Source of the DNA: Margaritifera margaritifera
Taxonomy: Eukaryota; Mollusca; Bivalvia; Unionida; Margaritiferidae
Direction: 5' to 3'
DNA length: 64,000 bases
NCBI GenBank assembly: GCA_029931535.1
Contig: JAQPZY010001011.1
Location: 1 to 64,000, forward strand
Position 1 is the stretch's first letter, and each line of letters begins with the position of its first letter. Shown in pieces: positions 41,820 to 49,509 of the stretch. The translations under genes were made by a program, and so were the position numbers. Under the pieces are notes generated by a model, which did not search any database, was not told the DNA's origin, and was given only the letters and a program-made list of their open reading frames with translations.

Positions 41820-43190
41820 ATGATGCACCGAGATTCTTGCGAATGTACCAAGTCCGAACTGGATATGTTTACCATGCCTCCCACCATGATGACGATGCAA
41901 GAATCCCAATGGGTGGAATTTCATCCTGTATCGTCTTTGTCGGAATCAGCTCCTATCGAATTTGAAATCAAAGGACAAACCGAAGATTACATCGATCTGA
42001 ATGACAGCTACTTGTTCCTGAAACTCAAAGTGATCAAAACGGCGGACAGCAGCCTTCCTGATGGCAATTCCAGAGTCGCTCCCGTCAATAATTTCATGCA
42101 TTCCTTGTTCAGTGGAATAGATTTGTACTTGAATAACAAACTGGTCAGCAGCAGTTTGGATACTTACCCTTACCGTGCTTACTTGGAAAATCTCTTGATG
42201 TATGGAAAAGAAGCCAAGAACACTCATCTGGATGCTTCCGTGGTCTGGAAACCTGACACCGCAGGAGAGAATACCTTCAACGACACAGAGGTGTCAGTAC
42301 CGGCCAGGATTGAGGGTGCTGATTTTGATCATGCAAGAATAACTCCAGCAGAGCCGCACAATGTGGGATTTAACGACCGTCGAAAGAAAATCAGAGGGCA
42401 CAGTTTAGAACTGATGGATCGTTTACATTTGGACATGTGGTTGCAAGACAAGTATTTGTTGAACGGAGTCGATGTACGCCTGAGACTGAATCGCAGTAGT
42501 ACCGCTTTCCATTTGATGGCTAATGTTAACGAGTGGAAAACTGTCATCCAAGAAGCCAAACTTTACGTGCGACGTGTAGAAGTCTTACCCAAAGTCGCCA
42601 ACGAAATCAGTCAATCCTTGAGCAGAACCACTGCTAAGTATCCTCTTAGACGTGTGGAAGTGAAAACCTTTACTGTGGCCGCTGGACTCCGATCCATAGT
42701 CGAAGATCACATCTTCCAAGGGCAGCTCCCCAAACGTTTGCTGATTGGTATGGTCAGAAATTCAGCCTTCAACGGAGTCCACGATCAGAATCCGTTCCAG
42801 TTTCAGCACTTCAACATCTCCAAGATAGAAGTCAGTCGAGATGGCAAGACCTTGTGTACCAGACCTTTTGAACCTGACTTTAGCGTCAACGCAAAAAATT
42901 ACTTACGATCTTACTTGACCCTGTATGAAGCCACAGGACAGTTAGGTACCAACACCAGCCACGGCATTACGTACGAGGATTATGCAGGAGGGTATGCCTT
43001 GAGGGGATTTGATTTCACTCCGGACCAAGGCAGCGATGAAGGACATTTCCACCCTATAAAATCAGGCCCTCTTCAAGTGGAACTTCAGTTTGCAAATCCT
43101 CTACCTGAGACAGTGAACGTCGTCTTGTATGCAGAATTTGATAACACTCTAGAAATCAACAGTTTGAGAGAAGTCATTGTAGACTATTAG
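41820..43190 (+). CDS. Major capsid protein, double jelly roll (456 aa)
   Basis: ATG 41820 (or 41823) starts MMHRDSCECTKSELDMFTMP. Polinton MCP hallmarks: QWVEFHPVSSL, IEFEIKGQTEDYIDLNDSYL, NNFMHSLFSGIDLYLNNKLV, LMDRLHLDMWLQDKYLLNGV, GFDFTPDQGSDEGHFHPIKS and SLREVIVDY. The hexon-like MCP forms the capsid shell. Complete and uninterrupted. Its sequence identifies the insertion point in the outer copy, between SSLP and VAPVNNF. Confidence 0.93.
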   Translation: MMHRDSCECTKSELDMFTMPPTMMTMQESQWVEFHPVSSLSESAPIEFEIKGQTEDYIDLNDSYLFLKLKVIKTADSSLPDGNSRVAPVNNFMHSLFSGIDLYLNNKLVSSSLDTYPYRAYLENLLMYGKEAKNTHLDASVVWKPDTAGENTFNDTEVSVPARIEGADFDHARITPAEPHNVGFNDRRKKIRGHSLELMDRLHLDMWLQDKYLLNGVDVRLRLNRSSTAFHLMANVNEWKTVIQEAKLYVRRVEVLPKVANEISQSLSRTTAKYPLRRVEVKTFTVAAGLRSIVEDHIFQGQLPKRLLIGMVRNSAFNGVHDQNPFQFQHFNISKIEVSRDGKTLCTRPFEPDFSVNAKNYLRSYLTLYEATGQLGTNTSHGITYEDYAGGYALRGFDFTPDQGSDEGHFHPIKSGPLQVELQFANPLPETVNVVLYAEFDNTLEINSLREVIVDY

Positions 43191-43200
43191 AAGAAAAAAG

Positions 43201-43788
43201 ATGCAGAACGTAGAACCAATGGAGATAGTAGATGAGGGATTTTGTGAAGTGATTCACCAGTCACCAACTACTACCACAAAGGAGGATAATAATGATGAAG
43301 TCATTCATTCAGTACCTCGAATAGAAGAAGAAGAAGAAAAAGAGACTAATACTGTTGTTACCGAGTTTGTTGGATTTTATCCTTCTCGATGGCCAGAACA
43401 CGAACAACAGTTAGTGACCTGTTATGCTCAGGAATTGAGTCCAATCATTAACAGTCTGATTAAAGAACAATGTTATGGATGTCAAAACGATCATCCCAGT
43501 CAGATACAACACGACAAATGTGTGATGATGACAGGTGAAGAACAATTGGATGAATATTTGGAAACGGCCTGGTCAAAACTCTCAGATGAACACGTGTTGA
43601 GACAGTGGTATAAAGTATTGCAGACTTCTTCTTTTCCTCCACTCATTCCTCGGGAGATCAAACGGATCGAAGGACTCATTGAATAGAGTGCAGAACCTAT
43701 CCGACGTAAATATTCCTGGAATTACAAGACAGAACAATTCAAGCATAAAGTCAGGTGTGAATTGATAGTGAGTTATTTCCATTGTTGA
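43201..43788 (+). pseudogene. HPSQ zinc-motif protein, inner copy (TAG at 43684)
   Basis: MQNVEPMEIVDEGFCEV, an acidic stretch, FYPSRWPEHEQQLVTCYAQE and the motif CYGCQNDHPSQIQHDKC, then EEQLDEYLETAW. TAG at 43684-43686 stands where the outer copy has CAG. The frame then remains open to 43788 with KYSWNYKTEQFKHKVRCEL, so about 34 conserved residues are lost. Lies between MCP and protease. Confidence 0.75.
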
Positions 43789-43801
43789 AGACAAAAAAAA
43801 A

Positions 43802-44377
43802 ATGGATACCAGGGAACTTCATTACTTATTGAATCGTAGTTCCTATACTTCTTCTTGGAATCCTGTGGTATGTGCTAAGGATGAACTACCTCATTGTAAA
43901 CCAAAAAACGTTCATGCTTATGTCATCAATACTGACGACAGTCATCTACCAGGAACCCATTGGATTGCCGTGTACTTTCCCAACGATCACTGTGGTGTGG
44001 AATATTTTGATTCTTATGGATTACCTCCTTTGGAAAAAGACATCATCGAGTTTATGAGAAGAAATGCCGTCTCGACTCGATTCAATAATGTGAGACTACA
44101 AGGATCAGATTCTATGGTGTGTGGACAATATTGTGTTCATTATCTTCATCAACGCAGTCTTGTATATTCCTTAGAACATTTACTGACTTATTTTGATAGT
44201 GACTATGTTCGAAACGATGCTAAAGTACAACAATGGTTTTGTCAACGTTATGGTTATCTCTTGTCTTTAGCTCACAGTCGTAGTGTACATCAAAATAATG
44301 ATGTCGATGATGTAGAAAGATTGACATTTACTTTACCTTCCCAACGTTGTCAACTTTGTAAATATGTTCCTGTTTGA
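43802..44377 (+). CDS. Adenain-like maturation protease (191 aa)
   Basis: MDTRELHYLLNRSSYTSSWN. Catalytic residues by analogy with adenain: His53 (GTHWIAVYF), Asp70 (EYFDSYG), Gln100 and Cys107 (LQGSDSMVCGQYC), with the Gln-x6-Cys-Gly spacing of adenain. C-terminus CQLCKYVPV with a CxxC. Cleaves virion precursor proteins. Intact. The 3' flank contains AATAAA at 44436, i.e. an ordinary poly(A) signal, in contrast to the terminal genes. Confidence 0.92.
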   Translation: MDTRELHYLLNRSSYTSSWNPVVCAKDELPHCKPKNVHAYVINTDDSHLPGTHWIAVYFPNDHCGVEYFDSYGLPPLEKDIIEFMRRNAVSTRFNNVRLQGSDSMVCGQYCVHYLHQRSLVYSLEHLLTYFDSDYVRNDAKVQQWFCQRYGYLLSLAHSRSVHQNNDVDDVERLTFTLPSQRCQLCKYVPV

Positions 44378-44435
44378 AAAAATTTTCTTTGTTACATGGT
44401 TAGTTTTTTTAAAATTGTTAGAATAGTTCTTGTTG

Positions 44436-44441
44436 AATAAA
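44436..44441 (+). terminator. Poly(A) signal AATAAA after the protease gene
   Basis: TTGTTGAATAAAACATTTTTG, 59 nt after the protease stop and the last gene of the structural block. Confidence 0.6.
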
Positions 44442-44599
44442 ACATTTTTGTGGATTGTTTGAAAAAAAATAATGGTGTTGTGTTGTTTTTTATTGAATTT
44501 GAAAAAAAAATAATGAATATGTTCTTTTCTCTCTCTTTCTATCGATCTAAAAACCTCTATCTATGATCTCCCTGTCGATCTGGAAAAAAAAACCTTACC

Positions 44600-44660
44600 A
44601 TGTTTTCCATCGCGTTTGCGCGTTAAGCATATAAGGCGGTTCACTGGTCAGTGTAGTCAT
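44600..44660 (+). promoter_or_regulatory. Shared terminal-gene promoter, gene C inner
   Basis: CATGTTTTCCATCGCGTTTGCGCG, GCATATAAGGCGG, then GTCAGTGTAGTCATT. Diverged in the CACGTCC core but aligned base for base around it with the gene D promoter of the outer element. Confidence 0.65.
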
Positions 44661-44713
44661 TCTCGTTGACTCGTCAAGATCTCAACAGTTCCAAGAAGAA
44701 AAAGAAGAAGAAG

Positions 44714-45142
44714 ATGGCTGCCACCAAGATTACAAAGCTGAATGAAGCTATGGTGAACATAATGAGGGTGAAGAATCATTTGATGGAGACCAACCCAGAG
44801 AGAAAGACCATGACGTTCATTCAAATGGCTCATGATCTAGTAGAAGAGGTCCTGAGAGAAGAAATACTTAGAGAAAGAACAGAATGGGAAGCAGGACAAC
44901 GCCTACAGCAGCAGCAGCAACAAAGACAACAGCAGCAACAGCAACAGCAGCAACAACTTATGCAGCAGTCCAGCAAACTATTTGACGGTGAAGTCCAATG
45001 CAAGATTGACTGCGAGGAATTTGCTTTCTCTTTCACCCGAAAGAGACCTGCCTGTCTGAAAGCGGTAAGACCAACTATCGCTAAACGTGGCCGACCTGCT
45101 GGAGCTGCTACTGCCACGGCTACATCTACCTTAAGAAGTTAA
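44714..45142 (+). CDS. Terminal gene C, inner copy (142 aa, Gln-rich)
   Basis: ATG 44714 in a good context (AAGATGGCT), starting MAATKITKLNEAMVNIMRVK. Conserved helical N-terminus NPERKTMTFIQMAHDLVEEV, a long CAG/CAA Gln tract (about residues 72-95), then CKIDCEEFAFSFTRKRPACL and AKRGRPAGAA (AT-hook-like). A likely nuclear protein. Histone-type stem-loop 25 nt after the stop. Confidence 0.72.
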   Translation: MAATKITKLNEAMVNIMRVKNHLMETNPERKTMTFIQMAHDLVEEVLREEILRERTEWEAGQRLQQQQQQRQQQQQQQQQQLMQQSSKLFDGEVQCKIDCEEFAFSFTRKRPACLKAVRPTIAKRGRPAGAATATATSTLRS

Positions 45143-45166
45143 AAAACATAACTTCTTAAACCCAAC

Positions 45167-45181
45167 GGCCCTTCTAAGGCC
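45167..45181 (+). terminator. Histone-type 3' stem-loop after gene C (inner), one base lost
   Basis: CCCAAC, GGCCCTTCTAAGGCC, ACCCAATCTC, TAGAAAAAGATTACTACTC, then CCAATATTGCC. One G of the descending stem arm is missing. Confidence 0.75.
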
Positions 45182-45592
45182 ACCCAATCTCTAGAAAAAG
45201 ATTACTACTCTCCAATATTGCCAAAAATATCTATAAGTGTGTGTTTTATATGTTTGTATATATATTTTTTTCTGATAGTCTACCACCCCTCAAACAAAAA
45301 AACCCTTCTCCCCTTATATGATTTGTGTGGTGTGTGATTGATATATATAAAAAAATTTTACCTTCCCCCCAAAAAATAATGTAGATAGTGTGTTTGTGTG
45401 TTTGATTTGTTTTTAAAAAAAATTCACTTCCCCCCAAAAAAAAATTTTAGGGATGGTAGTTTCTTTTAGGTCCGCGCTTTTTTAACTCAGGGGTCATGGA
45501 GTGTAAAACTCCGCGAAGCCATGAATGACGTAGAACAAATGACGCCAGACGCAGGGGTAGTGGGGTGATGTTTTTTTGTTTTTTAGGTATAA

Positions 45593-45640
45593 GGGATGTT
45601 TTCCTTCACGTCCGCACTTCTAGTATATTAAAACCACGTC
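45593..45640 (+). promoter_or_regulatory. Shared terminal-gene promoter, gene B inner
   Basis: GGGATGTTTTCCTTCACGTCCGC, ACTTCTAGTATATTAAAACCACG; ATG 45676 about 45 nt after the TATA-like box. Same variant box as outer gene B. Confidence 0.65.
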
Positions 45641-45675
45641 TTCACCGGTTAAGCTACCCCGTTTTATCTATCAAG

Positions 45676-45945
45676 ATGAACACAATAGAAATTGTGAGAC
45701 AAATCCGAGTTCATTTAGAGGTGGCCTGGCACCTCCTTAATGAAGTGGAGAAAAGGGAGGAGGAGGAGAAGGAAAACAAAATTCCAATTAGACCCCACCC
45801 CATGATGGAAGAAAATTGGGAGCCAGAAGCGACTCATCCTCCGTCGGCCTTCACAGCTCCATGTAAACAAAGTGAAAAAACATGGAGGGGGAGCTGCCCT
45901 GCATGCAGGGCAAAGCGAGGGAGGTGCCCACCACCTCTAAAATGA
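45676..45945 (+). CDS. Terminal gene B, inner copy (89 aa)
   Basis: MNTIEIVRQIRVHLEVAWHL, acidic coil EKREEEEKENK, IPIRPHPMMEENWE, and WRGSCPACRAKRGRC (possible zinc site). Start chosen to match the outer copy; an upstream in-frame stretch includes the promoter. The stem-loop follows the stop by 25 nt and lies in the right TIR. Function unknown. Confidence 0.7.
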   Translation: MNTIEIVRQIRVHLEVAWHLLNEVEKREEEEKENKIPIRPHPMMEENWEPEATHPPSAFTAPCKQSEKTWRGSCPACRAKRGRCPPPLK

Positions 45946-45961
45946 ACTCTAACATAAAAAC

Positions 45962-46280
45962 AAACCAACGGTCCTTATCAGGACCACCCTTTATCAAGAA
46001 AGATTAATTCTATTCCCCTCCCTCCCCCACCCTCGTAATGTAGTGCAGAGTACCCCCTCCCCCGCTATGTTAATTTCTCGTAGGACCCCATACTACCCCC
46101 CGCAATGTTAATTTCTCGTAGGACCCCATACTGCTCCCGCAATGTTAATTTCTCGTAGGACCCCATACTGCCCCCGCAATGTTAATTTCTCGTAGGACCC
46201 CATATCGCCCCCGCAATGTTAATTTCTCGTAGGACCCCATATCGCCCACACACGACCCTCAGTCGCCACCCCCTACTACT
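45962..46280. repeat. Right TIR of inner Polinton
   Basis: Reverse complement of 25147-25467, with differences seen at about five positions. Ends in CCTACTACT followed by the target duplication. Confidence 0.95.
45970..45985 (+). terminator. Histone-type 3' stem-loop after gene B (inner), inside the TIR
   Basis: CCAAC, GGTCCTTATCAGGACC, ACCCTTTAT, CAAGAAAGATTAATTC. Mirror copy of the one at 25442-25457, so both TIRs provide a 3' end to an outward-facing gene. Confidence 0.85.
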
Positions 46281-46286
46281 CTCGGG
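46281..46286. repeat. Target-site duplication CTCGGG, right
   Basis: Identical to 25141-25146. Confidence 0.95.
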
Positions 46287-46536
46287 CATCGGCCCCAGGA
46301 AGGCTACTGTCCGCCGTTTTGATCACTTTGACTTTCAGGTACAAGTAGCTGTTATTCAGATCGATATAATCTTCGGTTTTTCCTTTGATTTCAAATTGGA
46401 TAGGAGCTGAATCCGTCAAAGACGATACAGGATGAAATTCCACCCATTGGGATTCTTGCATCGTCATTATGGTGGGAGGCATGGTAAACAGATCTAGTTC
46501 TGACTTGGTACATTCGCAAGAATCTCGGTGCATCAT
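46287..46536 (-). pseudogene. Major capsid protein, outer copy, N-terminal part
   Basis: ATG at 46536 (MMHRDSCECTKSELDLFTMP) runs through QWVEFHPVSSL and IQFEIKGKTEDYIDLNNSYL to KVIKTADSSLP and then meets the inner element. Its partner is 24035-25146. The frame is clean up to the insertion. Confidence 0.9.
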
Positions 46537-46549
46537 ATTTTTCAAAGGC

Positions 46550-46996
46550 TTAGTAATCAAACACGTCTAATTCTCTTACGGTTCTTCTTTTCTTATTCTT
46601 TTTTGGAACACCACCGTGTGTTTTATGAGCTCTGAAGGGGTGTCGACGTCGTCTCTTTCTGCCTTGTCCTTGTAGTGAAGTGGAGGAAGAAGTAATGCCA
46701 GGGCTAGAAGCGTGAAGTGAATTTATAGGACTCTGTCGGAGACCCAAAAGATCTTTGCCAGTGTGCATCAACACATTTTTGCCTGCTCTCATAAAGGCTT
46801 CTTTGGGATTTTGTTTGTCGATGAGGACGTTTTGCAGAAATTCTTTTTCTTCCGTCAAAGCGGCATCTTTTAAGGCATGCAATCCTCGAGTCACCATAGG
46901 TTTCAAAATAAGGGCTACCGTCCGAAAAGCCGATCTTAACATATCTCCTAAACCATGTCCTCGTTGTCGAGCCACTCCTCGGTACACTGGATACAT
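46550..46996 (-). CDS. Minor virion protein (pVI-like), outer copy, intact (148 aa)
   Basis: YRGVARQRGHGLGDMLRSAF, KPMVTRGLHALKDAAL, EFLQNVLIDKQNPKEAF, a basic segment QGQGRKRRRRHPFRAHK and the end ELDVFDY. Open throughout, so it shows what the inner copy lost through its TGA. Lies between penton and MCP. Confidence 0.8.
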   Translation of the reverse strand: MYPVYRGVARQRGHGLGDMLRSAFRTVALILKPMVTRGLHALKDAALTEEKEFLQNVLIDKQNPKEAFMRAGKNVLMHTGKDLLGLRQSPINSLHASSPGITSSSTSLQGQGRKRRRRHPFRAHKTHGGVPKKNKKRRTVRELDVFDY

Positions 46997-47007
46997 TTTT
47001 TTGGATG

Positions 47008-47973
47008 TTACAATGCGTTGGAGAACCTTTTTCGAAAATGTAGTTTCACCGTGACTTTTCCTTTGTCAATGAATGGCACACTTTGTCCCAAATCTCCTTT
47101 TATACTAATGTTGACACTGTCAAAATACGATTTACTGACTGGAAGATAATGAGGGTGTACAAATTTACGGTGAACGTGATACGTGTTTCCACCTTCTTCG
47201 TACGCACCAGCAGCAGAATCCACTTTGAAAGGAATGACTCTCAGTAACAGAGCGGCTGTGTCCCACCACGTTGTAATCCACCACATCAGAGTACACAAAC
47301 ATTAAATTCAGTCCAAAGTTCAATTCGATAGGGTTTTAAAACCATCTCCGAATTCTACGTTGGTTGTGACATTTTTAATAGGATACTTTTTATTTCCACC
47401 CAAAATAGCATACAATCCAGGAGAAAAAGTGATGGTTAAGGGTGTTTTCTCCTCCACGGGTAAGCCTTTGTCTTTCTCGCCAATGAGTTCCCTCTTCTCT
47501 TTGAAAAATTGCAAGACGAGACGGCGTGACACAGAATGGTAAGCGATTCGTACCCATTTTTGGGCACTGATTAAGGCTGGGCCAAATTGGGCTGTGAACA
47601 TGGTTGCAATCGTGTCCACCAAATGTTCAGCAGTAAAATAATACCCTGGAGGAATTCTCATGGTATACTGCGACAAGACAGGAGATTTAGGATCTACTAC
47701 CCTTTTCTTTGATTCCCACATTTTAGGATCATTTTTTTCCAACTCATCTTGCATGTTTGGGTTCAAGATTTCCACGACGAAAGTGTTTTGACCTTGGTCG
47801 ATGTTTTGAATTTGCGTAGGATGAATGATTTCTACCAAAGCCACTTCCCAATGAGCTTCGGGATCCAATTGGATGGCCTGAGGTAATTTGGTCGTGAAAC
47901 AACATAAGGTGTTGTTGGGAAACACATCCATGGAACTGTCACTGGGTAAAGTTAAATAAAATTGGTCATTCAT
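47008..47973 (-). pseudogene. Penton protein, outer copy (frameshifts near 47265-47320)
   Basis: First part 47973-47320 (NDQFYLTLPSDSSMDVFPNN, HWEVALVEIIHPTQI, ending GLYAILGGNKKYP and FGDGFK). The second part is in another frame to 47008 (VIPFKVDSAAGAYEEGGNTY, FVHPHYLPVSKSYFDSVNIS). The break lies in the stretch equivalent to the inner SADAFKHPLELNIGLNLMFV. Confidence 0.85.
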
Positions 47974-48399
47974 AGTAGGTCCAAAGTTTTGGTGTCCGAG
48001 GAGTCACTTGAGTTCAAATGATGTTCAAATGGTTCCAAAAGAGGAGTGGTATTATGGTGACTGGAAGAAGGTGGACTGGCATTGGTCGTACTACCGTGGT
48101 GTTGGTTGGTTGGTGAATGTTGTCCGTCGTCGTCGTAAATTTCAAAGAGGGACTGGGTAAAAGATAACCGATGCAACTGCTGAGTAAAATGGTCCACAAT
48201 TGTTTGTCCCCTTGTTGCAAACTCAAATTGGCAATAGCTGCTCCGATGACACAATACACCACAAAAATTTCGCAGAAAAAGACAATTTGATTTTTAGGCA
48301 CACGTTCACCGCACCACACCCAGAGTGGTTGTTTTTGTAATTCTTGAAGAGAAGAACTCTGCGAAGGAGTCGATGTCGTGGTTGCTGTGTTGAATGGCA
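47970..48399 (-). pseudogene. Conserved membrane protein, outer copy, fused upstream and frameshifted
   Basis: MPFNT start at 48399, LWVWCGERVPKNQIVFFCEI, LLSSCIGYLLPSPSLK; frameshift near 48130, then NASPPSSS-TTPLLEPFEHH in the second frame to 47970. A small deletion upstream removed the chromodomain stop, so the integrase tail reads into this gene without interruption. The ATGA overlap with penton is kept. Confidence 0.7.
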
Positions 48400-49503
48400 T
48401 GTTGGGTGAATTCTTCTTTTTATAGTCGACGACTTGGGAAGCGGCAATCCAAGAATCAGAACTAGGAGGATATCCTTTCCAACGTACTTTGACTTCTTCT
48501 ACTCGTCGTTTGCCCACTTTGCATGTTCTTTGTTCGAGAATGCTTTCAATGTCGTACAAGGCGTCTTCTTTTTTGGTCACTCGTTGTAACTCAGGCAAGG
48601 AAAATGTTCCTTTGAGTACTTCACCGTGCATGTCTTCCAATTTATAGACGGGAGGATTGCGTCCACGCACGGGTGTAGTGACACGAAACAATTCGGTGGT
48701 CCAGTTGGGTAAATAACTTTTGTCAAAAGTGCGTTTGGTTTTTCTGATGCGAACCCAATCTCCCATCTTTAACTCCAGCAAGGTTTTCTTCTGGGGTCTC
48801 CTCTAGGGTGAACCAAACAATCGATCAAACACTGTCACTTCGTTTTCAGGGCTGACCTCTTCGGGGGCACATCCGATGCTTCGATGGTACGATTGATTGT
48901 ACGCTTTGACCGTCGATGTACTTGAGAGTATGTTGATGTGTAAAATATTTCCACATGCGTTCTTTCAAAGTTCTTTGAAAACGTTCCACTACACTGGCTT
49001 TGGTTTCAGGATTTTCGGTGGTTAAAAAATGAATGTCTTTGTTTCAATTCTTTTTGAAAAGCTTGGTTTAGAAATTCAGTGCCTTTGTCGGTTTGCCATC
49101 GTAAAGGGTGACGACCACTTTGATTTGACACCAATTTTAAGGCACGTACCAATTCGGTACTGCTTTTAGAAGTCAAAGGCACGACCCAAGCAAATTTGGA
49201 AAACATGTCGATGACACAAAACAAATATTTGTGACCACGATTGTAGGTTGCTAAATGAGAGACGTCGACTAAATCGGCTTGCCATTGATGATCGATACCC
49301 TCCACTTGGGTTGGACTTCTAGAAAAGTTTCGTCGAATGGGTTTGTGTAACGTGTACGTTGATTGTTCTTGTAACCATCATCGTACTTCTGGCAAACGTA
49401 CACTTTTCAATTTACTTTTAGCAGCTCGATACAATTTTTTAACTCCTCCGTAACCAGCAGCATGGCCATGATTGTAATAAATGCTGGCTAAAAGTTTCTG
49501 CAT
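48400..49503 (-). pseudogene. Integrase with chromodomain, outer copy (stops and frameshifts)
   Basis: ATG 49503. Pieces: 49305-49006 with GIDHQWQADLVDVSH, VIDMFSKFAWVVPL and WQTDKGTEFLNQAF (first two catalytic Asp); a frameshift after KELKQRH; and LLELKMGDWVRIRKTK plus the chromodomain YDIESILEQR, VRWKGYPPSSDSW in 48781-48420. A TGA near 49380 replaces an Arg codon and a TAG lies near 48805. Non-functional. Confidence 0.88.
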
Positions 49504-49509
49504 GATTGA

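Larger units (their letters stand above)
25147..46280 (+). mobile_element. Inner Polinton/Maverick (adintovirus-type), complete end to end, 21,134 bp
   Basis: Bounded by terminal inverted repeats of about 320 bp that begin AGTAGTAGGGGGTGGCGACT, and by a perfect 6-bp target duplication. It carries every Polinton hallmark gene: protein-primed polymerase B, FtsK-type packaging ATPase, DDE integrase with chromodomain, penton, minor protein, double-jelly-roll capsid protein and adenain-like protease. There are also BIR, F-box-like and CCHC accessory genes. The gene order is capsid-capable and virus-like. At least five premature stops (30745, 33133, 39582, 41701, 43684) and some frameshifts make it defective as it stands. 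The two TIRs differ at only about five of 320 positions by eye, so insertion is recent. Confidence 0.95.

Noticed and set aside
25147..46280. Use of TAG/TGA as sense codons in the inner element
   Set aside because: The outer copy has ordinary sense codons where compared, the genes end in TAA, TGA and TAG, and frameshifts are also present, so simple decay is the better explanation.
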